Origin: Phoebastria nigripes
Taxonomy: Eukaryota; Chordata; Aves; Procellariiformes; Diomedeidae
Assembly (NCBI GenBank): GCA_035582835.1
Contig: JAYKAV010003143.1
Coordinates: 249,420 to 313,419, forward strand
Reading direction: 5' to 3'
DNA: 64,000 nt
Numbering within the stretch: position 1 is the first letter of the stretch; each line of letters begins with the position of its first letter. The notes beneath the pieces are model-generated. The model made no database searches. It was not told the DNA's origin and worked only from the letters and a program-made list of their open reading frames with translations. The translations under genes and the position numbers were made by a program. Of the stretch, positions 12,574 to 23,023 are shown piece after piece.

Positions 12574-15500
12574 GGCATGGCAACATGTTCCCCAGAACTG
12601 TCTTGTACGTTTCCAGCCTGTCATCTGATCATTTGAGGGTCCCCCAATCCTTGCATTATGAGAGAGTGTGGTTACTTGTTTCTTAGTCACCTTTTCCATG
12701 CCACCCAGGATTTTACAGTTTTCTGTCATGTCCTCGTCACAATCATGTTTTTCCCCAGCGTTAATCAGCTGGGTTTTGTGCAGAAGTTGTTCCACATCTC
12801 TGAGTATCCTTGCCACTTTTCACTGTACCTGTTTTAATGTGAAATGAGGAAGTGAAAATCGGAAGTGCACTGAGTTTCAGATGGGGGGCACAGAGGTGTT
12901 TTAAATGGGTATGAGCCTATTAACTCAGTTTCTTGGTCTAGGCTAGAAACTTGGCAATCTCAGCCTGGAACTGGCTAATTCTAAATGAACTAGCCAAAGA
13001 CAGGAAGCAATTCAGCATATCAGAGCAGCATTTTGCAAGTGCTAATTAACCTAGTTTAAAATTTTTAAGAAGCAGTCTGAGCTAAGTAAAACAAATATGT
13101 TTCATGTACATTCTTCTGGCCATCTTTTCTCCTAGTTTCGACTCTCCCAGAAAGCTGTCATAAAAGGCTCCCTCCCTGGAGTCATGCCCTGTTTTAGCTC
13201 TACTCGTCTTTCCTCCCCCAGACTGCAACACACAGAGAAACAACTTCTGCAATTCCTCTTCTCTAGCTCTTATGCGCGCCTGGCTTCTGCCCAATAATTT
13301 TATAGCAAGGAAAACCCCCACTTAACTCTTTTCTGAGCCTCCAACTTCCAGATTTCTTCCTCTTGGAATGCCTTTCCCTCTGTCCTAAAGTTGTCTTTGA
13401 ATCTCAAAAATGAGGAATAACATGGGAGAAGGAAAACAGAATTGAAGGCGGGGGAGGGGGAGGTATTTATATAGTCAAAGATATCAGGCAACAATTTTTA
13501 TGACCCCACAAATCAAAAATAACTGAAAAAAATTCAAGGTCTATATCATATGGAGACATTTTGAAGAACATAAATCACTCCTAAGTAGTGTGGAAAAATG
13601 GGAATTGTGCTTGAAGTAAGCTAATGAGGTCAATACTATCACCTCCTAGGTTCAGAATTCAGGACTAGAAAAAAAATCCTTATCTGTTGGGAGTCAAGAA
13701 CTTCTTAATCAAGTATTAGAGGCCATAAAACTGCTTCTCAGATTGCACTACTAACAGCTGATACAGCTTGCTTTATATTAAAGGAAGAATAAATTTCACA
13801 GTCAAATTTTCCAGTCAATATTTAATGACACAAAGTGGGAAGACAATAGCACAAAGTTCACAAACTTTCATCAGACATGTTCTGAAGGTAAGGATTCTAC
13901 CAGTACGCTAGCAAAAGTATGTAATTGTTTTATAACTTTGTGACCTTAAAACAGACTTATGAAAAGGCTTCTGAAATGGTCATCTTACTTCATTAGTAAG
14001 GAAACTATGTTATTGTCTCTCTTCTCCACAGTTTTTAAATTCACCCTGCACTGCTCAACATGAAGACGCATGCATACACAGTGGAAACAGAAGAGCTAAG
14101 CATGTTTCCAAGCTCTGCTACAGCAACTAACTTTACAAAACCAAAACCCAACTCTGTTCATATATTGGAATTCTCTGAAAAAAAATCTCTAAATTCAGTC
14201 CGTAAAAGTCTGTAAAAACATGCAATAAGCTATGCATGCTTAGGTCATGTGCAGAAAGAAAAGAACATGTGATCAATTTAGCAAGATCCTCTTTAGCTTT
14301 GTAAGTCAGAAACATTCAAGTGCTTTCAGACATGGAGGAATTTGACCTATACAATGTCATACTGATTTTGGACTTTTATGGAGACATTATCCATAAGATT
14401 TTGAGTTGAATGAGTCAGCTTAAAAACTCCTTAATTATTCTTAAATATTGATGTTTTGGCTGTAGCAAAAATGCATCCAACTCCTCTCAGTGCCTGTTAC
14501 CTAGATCCATGTTCCTCTAGACTGACCAAGATTATAAGGAATTATTTCTTGTACAGCTGAGTGAAATAAGCAGAGGCTGCTGCCTTCGGACCACTCTGCA
14601 GCACATGGTTTACTAACACAGACACACACATACCCTGTCTTCACTGGGGACTACACATGCTTGGGACCCCTGAAAGTCCTCTTGTTTAACAAAATATGGT
14701 TTGGGCCCAAATAAGAGCACTGGCCTTGCTGACCTGAGGTAGGTTTAAATCAGTGTTAAACGCCCTGAAGATCCATTACCAGTTCTCTCACTCACTATTG
14801 ACTGCACATCATTTAAACATGTTTCTCCCCCTTACAAATGCAGCTAGCAAGAAGTGGGTATATTCCGTATTGCACTTGCTGTAAGCTATACACACTGGGC
14901 ACTGAATAGTATGACCAGAAATCTTACAGGATTTAACTTACAATCTTGCATGTTGTAAGCCCCTCGGGACAGGAAACTCTCGTGTTTTATATATCTATAA
15001 AACAACATGCATACCTATGACANTGTATAAATAACAGAGGATCAGATTAAAAACATCTGTAGACACTCTGGCTGATCTATTGTCTTGCTGCCTGCTGTCT
15101 CTTCATAATTTTTGATGGCAGATGAGCCATTTCACACAACAGGATTGCTAGCAGTGCTGATGCAGCTACATATAAATCTGTAGCAACATGTTAACAAGAG
15201 ACCTGATGAAGGGAGAAATTAAAAGATAATAATAATCTGTCCTTCAGGCATGACCTCCTGACAGGTTTCACTTTGATTTTTGTTTACTTTTTGCCAAGAA
15301 AAGATAGGAAACATGGATGACTTAAACAAAATAGTTTTGGAAATGTGGTAGGAGGCAGTAAGGACAACATTTCTTTGATTCAGAACTAAGTCTGTTGTGA
15401 TACAACTTTTCTCTGGCTGCCCAGAACTGTCAACATCTATTCATCTATTGTGAAAGCAAAAATAATGTATGTCCACAACATGGTGATAGTCACAGAAGAT

Positions 15501-17690
15501 ATAAAGAGATTCACACACTGTGCAAGTATTGGGTACAGAAATAATGCTAAAAGGGAGGCAGACTGTTATTGATACCAAGCAGGGAAGGGAACAACTACAT
15601 TTTCAAGAGCGAGGCAAAGAGGAATCCTAAATTTAGAACAAAATTCAGAACTGAAGCCAAGATACTGTCACCACCAGAGCTGCGTGAATATCTCACAGAA
15701 AAGCCTTCAACAGTGTTAAACTCGGCTCCTTTAGGTTTAGAAGAGGGAAACAAAATCAATTCCCTTCACGTGAATGTTCTCCGTGTCCTTCAAATCACTA
15801 TCTAAAAATTAAAATTGAAACACTTTTCTCTCTGCCCAGCTATATACTCTTCTAAATTGATTATAAGCCTTTCACTTTGACGCCATAGTCAAACTTGTGG
15901 CAGCTGGTCACACGGTAGGTCTGCTGAATCGAATGAGCTTGGTATATTTTNGCAGTACACCTCAGGCTGCTTTCACGAAAGACAAGCATTAATTAAAAGT
16001 CACTCCATCTAATAAGAAACTTCACTTTTGCAGTGAGGAATTAAGAACAGTTAAGATACAGGAAAATGCCAGAAGTGTGAAACTGTATGAAAAAATGTTT
16101 TCTTCAAAATGAAATGATCCAAAGATATCCAGTCAGATCATTTCACATGCGAGTGCTTCCCTCCACCTTTCCACGTTAGTCTCTCAGACCTAACCATACT
16201 TAGTCTCATCCATTTTCTTCTCTCCTTCCAGCAAGTCAGTCATCTAGTGATGATACTTTCTACAGTTGTATTCAAAAGTGTGGTGTTTTCTGTTCAACTT
16301 TTACCACTCCTTTTCAAACAAACTCTTTGAAACCCAAGAAGAAAAAAATGTTATGGAGCAGAACACTTCTCTCCTTACTCTTCTAGGAAGAGAGAGGTGG
16401 GCACATACGTACATATGTATGAAGATGTACATATAGAATCCACATAGCTTCTAAATGTAGAGTATGTGAAGCGTTTACATTGATATGATTTTTGTCTTTC
16501 ATGTCACAAGTCTGGATACCAGAGACTTTCGTTCTGCAAAGAAGGCAGGACGCTCAGTTTGATCAGGACATTCACTTACTAAACATCTCCCAAAAAACCT
16601 GAGATTGTCTAAAAATGAAATTAGAATGTGATCAAACTGTACTCCTGCTTGCTTTACAACCAGAAGGTGCCAGGCCAGCTTGCTAGCAAGGGCTTAGGCA
16701 GGCTTAAGACACATCTGTTGCAGCTGGCAGCATTTTATGTGCTGCTGCATGACTGCAGGTATACTTAAACCCATCTTCCCCAACCTCCTCCCTGTGCCCA
16801 GGAAGGGACTGACAAGAAAAGTCAGAATCTTAGATAGTATATTGCTTACTATAAGAGATTTTTATTAAAACACATGAACTGCAACAATAAAGCATCTTAA
16901 TGATTAAGGACAGAATCAGGTTACTACTTGCACCAGCAAATAGGATAGAGTCTGTCATGTTGTTCCTGCTGCTGTGGAAGCAATCAGTAACTGAAGAAGG
17001 AAAGAGCTAATGAAGGCAATTGAGTAGCTTTGAAAACATCAAAATCCAAGAGAATCCTAAATTCTAATCCCCCAGCACAACACAACCTTTCCGGCTACCC
17101 ACAGTGTTGCAGTATTTACTAAAATCAGATTGTGCTTTTAAGATGTAGTTCATATTGGGAATACTATATATTTGGAAGAATTGCAGGCCATTAACTCTAG
17201 GCCTACTAGTCTCTATGGATTCATCCTAGATGTGCTGCTGGTTTGCTCATATACCATTTTGTTTCTTTTTCACACCCTAGAGAAAAGAAAGCTCACAATT
17301 TAGAATAAAATTCTCAAGAATGCCAGAAACAGTTCACAAGGACAGTTCAGCTGTTCTGTAACAAAGCCTTATTTATAAAACACATAAGTTTCTCTTTGGA
17401 AGTCAGGAATTTAAACAAATAGATTTTGAATTGTCCCTTTTTTAGGGCTTTGAGATTTATCTCAATGAGAAGCACAAGCATGTGTTCATTCATTCATTCA
17501 GACTGACAGTATCAGAACCTTTTATCTTTCTCTAGAGTTTAGGGGCTCCTCCGTCATTGCATGAAGTTAAAATCCTTCACAAATTATTTTGAACACACTA
17601 GGAAGAAGAGCAGCAGCTGTGAAGTTCTTGGCCAAAATCAGAAACAGTTCCTACTTGACTTGGATGGTGATAGGAGGAAACAAAATGGAA

Positions 17691-17735
17691 CACCACCCCC
17701 CCCCCACACACACACACACCCCCCCACACCCCCCA
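17691..17735. repeat. Poly-C and (CA)n low-complexity tract
   Basis: Ten C (17696-17705) are followed by a (AC)n run, then further C runs. The + strand open frame at 17561-17791 reads it as Pro/His/Thr repeats and is not taken as a gene. Confidence 0.95.
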
Positions 17736-19943
17736 ACAAAGCCATCTTCTGTCAAAAGATAAAGAAAAATGAAACTATTACACAAAATTGAGTCCATTTT
17801 GCCAGAAGACTACTTAGGAGAGAAGAGTGAAAGCGTACTGCGGGTAGGGGACACTTACAGAACTGTTGAGCATTCATTTCAACCTACTGTTACCCTGAAG
17901 AAGAGTGATTTTTGTTTTGACTAATGTAGTAATGTAAGTGAAGGTTGAAGAAAAACATTAAACCAGCCATCAGTCTTTCCCCCTCCTTTAAGAGCAGTTA
18001 GAAGTTTTCTCGTTTGCTTCCTATTCTGAAGGCAATCAACTCTAAAAATCCTCTCTTAAATCAAGTTTTTCAGCTAGGGCTTCTTCTTACCAGTTGCCTA
18101 CAGTTCTTTCCCAAATAAGGGAAGGAGGAAGAAAAATCAGAATTTTCTGTACTCTTTCAAAACTATCCTTCCTATCCTTCCCCTATTACTCATTTAGAAA
18201 GAGCTGCTCAACCAGATCTTCAAGTAACTCAGACCAGTTAACCATATGCATTCATTCATTCAATCACTAATGGATCTACAGTCACTTAAAACAGCTGAAA
18301 AATATGACTCCCCGTGCCTTTTACCTTTGAAGTTTTTGATAAAGGAATCCTTTTAATACACAGAGGACTTGAGGTATGGAATTATTGCTAAATCACTTCC
18401 CTTTTGTCTTGGTGCTTCAGCAAACCAGCTCTACCCTGCACTCTGTCAGTATTTTCTGTCATCTTGTCACCCTTCATGTGACTTGACATATATCATCTGC
18501 TTGCATTATTAATCCAGGAATGCAAGGCAAAAAGTTTCGCTGGTGAAAGGTTTCTGCCTTTTTCTAGAACAGCAAAAGGCTGTTGTATAAGCAGAGGAAA
18601 CAAACCAAAAAGTATCACAAGGATGAGTTTCATTTCCCTCAGACAAAATACATAATCATTCCCATTCTACATTTGTGGAGTTTAAACATACAAAATGCCA
18701 CAAAAATGCATAGAAAACTTTAACACATACTCACCATTAGCAATAAAAGATGAAAAACATCTGCATATAAGGATACATGACATCAAACACAAGGAGTCAT
18801 GTAAACAATGCTCTATGATTTATCCTAATACTGGGAATTGCAGGATGAAGGCTTTTAATCAGATGGCCTCTAACAACAGCCCTGTTGCCTGGGAAGTAAA
18901 CACACGTGTAAACATTTTTGATAAAGGCATGATACAGCCTGTATCATAAAATGAGCCTTCTTTTTGCATCTCTTTATGTCACAAAATACGTTTACATTCA
19001 TCACAGCTATATGCATGTAAAGTTACAAAGGCTTTGATCATTTCAGTCCTGCTTGTACTGGTAATTTACTTGGCCCATTTGCGTGTGTAAATTTACCTAC
19101 CAACTTCCAGAACAGAGAAAGGTAGACACCAAAACTTTAGTGAGAATATAAGGCTTTTCTAATGAATCATGTCTACAAAAGGAGCAGAATAAGCTATTTG
19201 AGATACAAATCTGTCTTTATTTTCATGTGATATGTAGCACGAAGCTATCAACAATAAATCTTAAGAGAGGATGCTAAGTAAACATAGCAGTTGATTCAAT
19301 TTCAGTTTTACTTTTAGCAAGGGAAGAGGGAATCCTTGGATACAGAGTGGTAACATTTGAGGGAGACATAACAGTACTACAAAATGATGATAGAACAAAT
19401 AAGAGCAAAAGCTTGATGCCACCCAGTTCCTTCACACTTCACAGTTAAGGAGACTGTAACTGCTCAGCTGCAATTTGGTCATAGAGCAGAAACTGGTAGG
19501 CTTGTACAGAGTGATAATTGCTGGGATCTTTAATGACAAGCTGCCACATAAAACNTAGGACAACACAAACTAAAGTATCACATAAACTAACAAGGAAGTA
19601 CTGAAGATGAGTGGCCAACCCACTAGTGCGAAAACTAATTGGCAAGATGAAAAGATATTCATGTGTACTGTAAGCATATGAGAAGGAGAGGTGAGTACAA
19701 CTGTCTGGGTTTATGGCTTCCTATTGGAAATACCACATCCTGATAAGCAGTATTGTATCATTGTATACGATGTGTCACATGTTGTTTAATGCTAAGTCTA
19801 GTCCGAATTTTGCACCCTCTACATCCCAAAACAGTTCTAAGCCATCACCTTTAAAGGTAAGGAAGATGCCCCAACTTCTGCGAATTCTTTTCCACTGACA
19901 TTTGGATCACAGATTCTCAGGATTTCTAAGCATACTTGTTTTT

Positions 19944-20008
19944 CTTGAACAATCGTACCACAAAAATCCAGAGGCATACTTGAACATAGTACCACAAAAA
20001 TCCAGAGG
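19944..20008. repeat. Two-copy direct repeat at the 5' edge of the long CR1
   Basis: CTTGAACA followed by GTACCACAAAAATCCAGAGG occurs at 19944-19974 and again at 19979-20008. The two 20-base GTACC...GAGG blocks start at 19955 and 19989, 34 bases apart, and are identical. A shorter match, GCATACTTG, begins at 19930 and 19974, so the duplicated unit may be slightly longer. CR1 homology begins inside or right after the second copy. This places the duplication at the insertion junction. Whether it arose during insertion or later cannot be told. Confidence 0.85.
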
Positions 20009-20937
20009 AGTTAGAGATGTGCACACGCCTGCAGGGCTATGATCTTATTGGCATCACAGAGACATGGTGGGATGGCTCCTATGACTGGAATGTTGGAATG
20101 GAAGGATACAGGCTCTTCAGGAAGGACAGGCAGGGGAGATGAGGAGGGGGTGTCGCCCTCTATGTCAATGACCAGCTGGAGTGCATGGAGCCCCGCCTGG
20201 GGATGGATGAGGAGCCAACCGAGAGCTTATGGGTCAGGNTTGAAGGGAGGGCAGGGACAGGTGACATTACAGTGGGGGTCTGCTACAGGCCACCCGACCA
20301 GGAAGACCGAGCGGATGAGGCCCTCTGTAGAGAGATAGGAGCAACCTCACGTTCACAAGCCCTGGTCTTCATGGGGGACTTCAACCACCCTGATATCTGT
20401 TGGAGGGACAACACAGCAGGGCATAAGGAATCCGGGAGGTTCCTGGAATGCATCGATGATAACTTCCTTCTCCAAGTGGTAGAGGAGCCAACGAGGAGAG
20501 GTGCNATGCTGGACCTTGTTCTCACCAACAAGGAGGGGCTGGTGGAGAACGTGAAGCTCAAGGGCAGCCTGGGCTGCAGTGGCCATGAAATGGTGGAGTT
20601 CAAGATCCTTAGGGCAGCGATGAGGGCGCACAGGAAGCTCACTACCCTGGCCTTCAGGAGAGCAGACTTTGGCCTCTTCAGGGATCTGCTTGGTAGAGTA
20701 CCATGGGATAAAGCCCTGGAGGGAAGAGGGGCCCAAGAAAGCTGGTTAATATTCAAGGATCACCTCCTCCAAGCTCACGAGCGATGCATCTCGACAAAGA
20801 GGAAATCGGGCAAAAACGCCAGGAGGTCTGCATGGATGAACAAGAAGCTCCTGGACAAACTCAAACACAAAAAGGAAGCCTACAGAGGGTGGAAGCAAGG
20901 ACAGGTAGCCTGGGAGGAATACAGAGAAATTGTCTGA
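20002..20937 (+). pseudogene. CR1 ORF2, endonuclease domain (degraded)
   Basis: This part of ORF2 is read in frame 1 from 20002. It encodes an apurinic/apyrimidinic-type (APE-like) endonuclease, which in a live CR1 nicks chromosomal DNA to start target-primed reverse transcription. Visible family motifs are ITETWWDG with the catalytic Glu codon at 20059-20061, the Gly-Asp-Phe-Asn-His-Pro motif at 20374-20391, and the stretch [13 protein letters not shown]. The usual Ser-Asp-His catalytic motif reads Ser-Gly-His here (Gly codon at 20581-20583), so a metal/catalytic aspartate is lost. TGA stops lie at 20140-20142 and 20935-20937. Both sit where CR1 relatives, as I recall them, have Arg, and CGA to TGA is typical methyl-CpG decay. 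Ns occur at 20239 and 20505. The N-terminal start of the domain is missing through truncation. Confidence 0.93.
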
Positions 20938-21691
20938 GCAGCCAGGGATCAGGCTAGGAAAGCTAAAGCCCGGATAGAATTAAAACTGGCCAGGGACATC
21001 AAGCGCCACAAGAAAAGCTTCTATAGGTACAGTGGTGATAAAAGAAAGACTAGGGAAAATGTGGGCCCTCTCCGGAAGGAAACGGGAGACCTGGTTACCC
21101 GCGATATGGAGAAGGCTGAGGTACTCAACGACTTTTTTGCCTCGGTCTTCACCGGCAAGCGCTCAAGCCACACTGCCCAAGTCACAGAAGGCAAAGGCAG
21201 GGACTGAGAGAATGAAGAACTGCCCACTGTAGGAGAAGATCAGGTTCGAGACCATCTAAGGAACCTGGAGGTGCACAAGTCCATGGGACCTGATGAGATG
21301 CATCCGCAAGTCCTGAGGGAACTGGCGGATGAAGTTGCTGAGCCACTATCCATCATATTTGAGAAGTCGTGGCAGTCCGGTTAAGTTCCCGCTGACTGGC
21401 AAAGGGGAAACATAACCCCCATTTTTAAAAAGGGAAAAAAGGAAGACCCGGGGAACTGCAGGCCAGTCAGTCTCACCTCTGTGCCCTGCAAGATCATGGA
21501 GCAGATCCTCCTGGAAACTATGCTAAGGCACATGGAAAATTAGGAGGTGATTGGTGACAGCCAACATGGCTTCATTAAGGGCAAATCGTGCCTGACAAAT
21601 TTGGTGGCCTTCTACAATGGGGTTACAGCATTGGTGGGTAAGGGAAGAGCAACTGACGTCATCTACCTGGACTTGTGCAAAGCATTTGACG
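20938..21691 (+). pseudogene. CR1 ORF2, linker and N-terminal reverse transcriptase (degraded)
   Basis: Reading continues in frame 1 from the endonuclease. It shows the basic linker ([13 protein letters not shown]), then the fingers region of the reverse transcriptase: [67 protein letters not shown] and [14 protein letters not shown]. It ends at YLDLCKAFD, the first catalytic-aspartate block of the palm. Stops interrupt it at 21205 (TGA), 21382 (TAA) and 21541 (TAG). At about 21691 the frame shifts from 1 to 2. Compared with the usual CR1 pattern, this is best explained by a 2-base loss right after the AFD codons. Confidence 0.93.
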
Positions 21692-22325
21692 CTCCTGCAC
21701 GACATCCTTGCCTCTAAATTGGGGAGACATGGATTTGACGGATGGACCACTCGGTGGATAAGGAACTGGCTGGATGGTCGCACTCAAAGAGTTGCGGTCA
21801 ACGGCTCGATGTCCAAGTGGAGACCAGTGACGAGTGGCGTTCCTCAGCGGTCGGTATTGGGACCGGCGCTGTTTGACATCTTTGTCGGCGACATGGACAG
21901 TGGGATTGAGTGCACCCTCAGCAAGTTTGCCGACGACACCAAGCTGTGTGGTGCGGTCGACACGCTGGAGGGAAGGGATGCCATCCAGAGGGACCTTGAC
22001 AGGCTTGAGAGGTGGGCCTGTGTGAACCTCATGAGGTTCAACAAGGCCAAGTGCAAGGTCCTGCACATGGGTCGGGACAATCCCAAGCACAAATACAGGC
22101 TGGGCGGAGAATGGATTGAGAGCAGCCCTGCCGAGAAGGACTTNGGAGTGTTGGTTGACGAGAAGCTCAACATGAGCCGGCAATGTGCGCTTGCATCCCA
22201 GAAAGCCAACCATATCCCGGGCTGCATCAAAAGAAGCATGACCAGCAGGTTGAGGAAGGGGATTCTGGCCCTCTTCTCCGCTCTAGTGAGACCCCACCTG
22301 GAGCACTGCGTTCAGCTCTGGGGCC
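21692..22325 (+). pseudogene. CR1 ORF2, reverse transcriptase palm and thumb (frame 2)
   Basis: This segment is open in frame 2 throughout. It contains [13 protein letters not shown], the VTSGVPQ block and [11 protein letters not shown]. It also has the polymerase active site FADDTKL (FADD codons 21926-21937), which is intact and binds catalytic metal ions in live elements. [22 protein letters not shown] spacing and [14 protein letters not shown] follow. Two oddities stand out. The strongly conserved Gly of the PQG block is Arg (CGG, 21848-21850), and an N stands at 22144. Near 22322-22326 a 1-base loss in the run after Leu-Trp-Gly moves the frame from 2 back to 1. Confidence 0.95.
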
Positions 22326-22730
22326 TCAGCATAAGAAGGACATGGACCTGCTGGAGCGAGTCCAGAGGAGGGCCACAAAGATGATCAGAGGGCTGGAGCA
22401 CCTCTCCTATGAAGAAAGGCTGAGAGAGTTGGGGTTGTTCAGCCTGGAGAAGAGAAGGCTCTGGGGAGACTTTATTGCAGCCTTCCAGTACCTGGAAGGG
22501 GCCTACAAGAATGCTGGAGAGAGAGACTTTTTACCAGGGCATGCAGAGATAGGACAANGGGTAATGGCTTTAAACTGAAAGAGGGTAGATTTAGATTAGA
22601 TATAAGGAAGAAATTCTTCACTATGAGGGTGGCGAGGCACTGGAACAGGTTGCCCAGAGTAGTTGTGGATGCCCCATCCCTGGAAGTGTTCAAGGCCAGG
22701 TTGAATGGGTCTTTGAGCAACCTGGTCTAG
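22326..22730 (+). pseudogene. CR1 ORF2, C-terminal tail ending at TAG
   Basis: The segment reads [39 protein letters not shown] and [18 protein letters not shown] in frame 1. In a GA-rich spot near 22517-22526 the frame moves to 3. This is best explained as a 2-base (GA) slippage gain. From there ACRDRT, GNGFKLKEGRFRLDIRKKFFT, RHWNRLP, VVVDAPSLEVFKARL and LSNLV follow, up to a TAG at 22728-22730 that is plausibly the natural end of ORF2. The CR1 tail after the reverse transcriptase is conserved in the family, but its precise role is not clear from sequence. An N stands at 22558. Confidence 0.92.
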
Positions 22731-22820
22731 TGGAAGGTGTCCCTGCCCATGGCAGGGGGGTTGGAACTAGATGATCTTTAAGGTCCCTTCCAACCCAAAC
22801 CATTCTAAAATTCTATGATT
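22731..22820 (+). other. CR1 3' end with hairpin and terminal octamers
   Basis: This is the non-coding 3' end recognised by the CR1 reverse transcriptase in live elements. CCCTGCC-CAT-GGCAGGG (22741-22757) can form a hairpin. GATGATCTTTAAGGTCC precedes CCAACCC. The terminal octamers are ATTCTAAA (22802-22809, decayed) and ATTCTATG (22810-22817). Confidence 0.9.
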
Positions 22821-22994
22821 TTAAAGAATTTTCTTCTGTAAATGTTCACACAACTATAACCTCTAAACAAGTCCCTATTCAGCAGTTTAGGCACCCTAAA
22901 TGTGTTCTGCACATTATCAGACCGGATACACAGTCAGTGATTCTACTAGATGAGCCCAGGGCAAGCCTTTCACCGACCAAGCTATTTTCTCCTC

Positions 22995-23023
22995 AAAAAA
23001 AAAAAAAAAAAAAAAAAAAAAAA
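22995..23023. repeat. Poly-A tract (A29)
   Basis: Twenty-nine uninterrupted A lie 175 bases past the CR1 3' end. CR1 does not use poly-A, so this is not its tail, and no processed gene copy is recognisable upstream. Confidence 0.97.

Larger units (their letters stand above)
6653..19943. other. Long non-coding stretch with small simple repeats
   Basis: About 13 kb without a supported gene. Open frames are at most 115 codons (11373-11720 +, interrupted by an N at 11404) and match no family I recognise. Contents are AT-rich single-copy-like DNA, short homopolymers, a few microsatellite stubs such as CATT repeats near 17487 and 18251, and the small tandem repeats listed separately. Confidence 0.55.
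20002..22820 (+). mobile_element. CR1 non-LTR retrotransposon (LINE), 5'-truncated, inactive
   Basis: This is a 2.8-kb CR1-family LINE on the + strand. It lacks the 5' UTR, ORF1 and the very start of ORF2. Homology begins within ORF2 just before the endonuclease motif ITETWW. It then runs through the endonuclease, the reverse transcriptase with its FADD active site, the C-terminal tail and the 3' end, closing with ATTCTAAA ATTCTATG. CR1 ends in this octamer rather than poly-A and normally makes no clear target-site duplication; none is seen here. 5' truncation is the usual outcome of CR1 insertion. The copy is more GC-rich than its AT-rich surroundings. It carries five in-frame stops and three frameshifts, so it cannot move on its own. 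The 5' boundary is uncertain by about 10 bases because of the junction repeat. Confidence 0.97.

Noticed and set aside
20283..20756. Long minus-strand open frames across the CR1 (also 20353-20736, 21659-22213, 21844-22239)
   Set aside because: They are antisense shadows of the CR1 ORF2. The + strand carries the recognisable endonuclease and reverse transcriptase motifs.
20002..22820. Target-site duplication of the long CR1
   Set aside because: The junction repeat at 19944-20008 is not found after 22820, so it is not a target-site duplication.
22821..23023. Poly-A at 22995 as the tail of a processed pseudogene
   Set aside because: No AATAAA signal or gene-like sequence lies between the CR1 3' end and the A run, and there are no flanking direct repeats.
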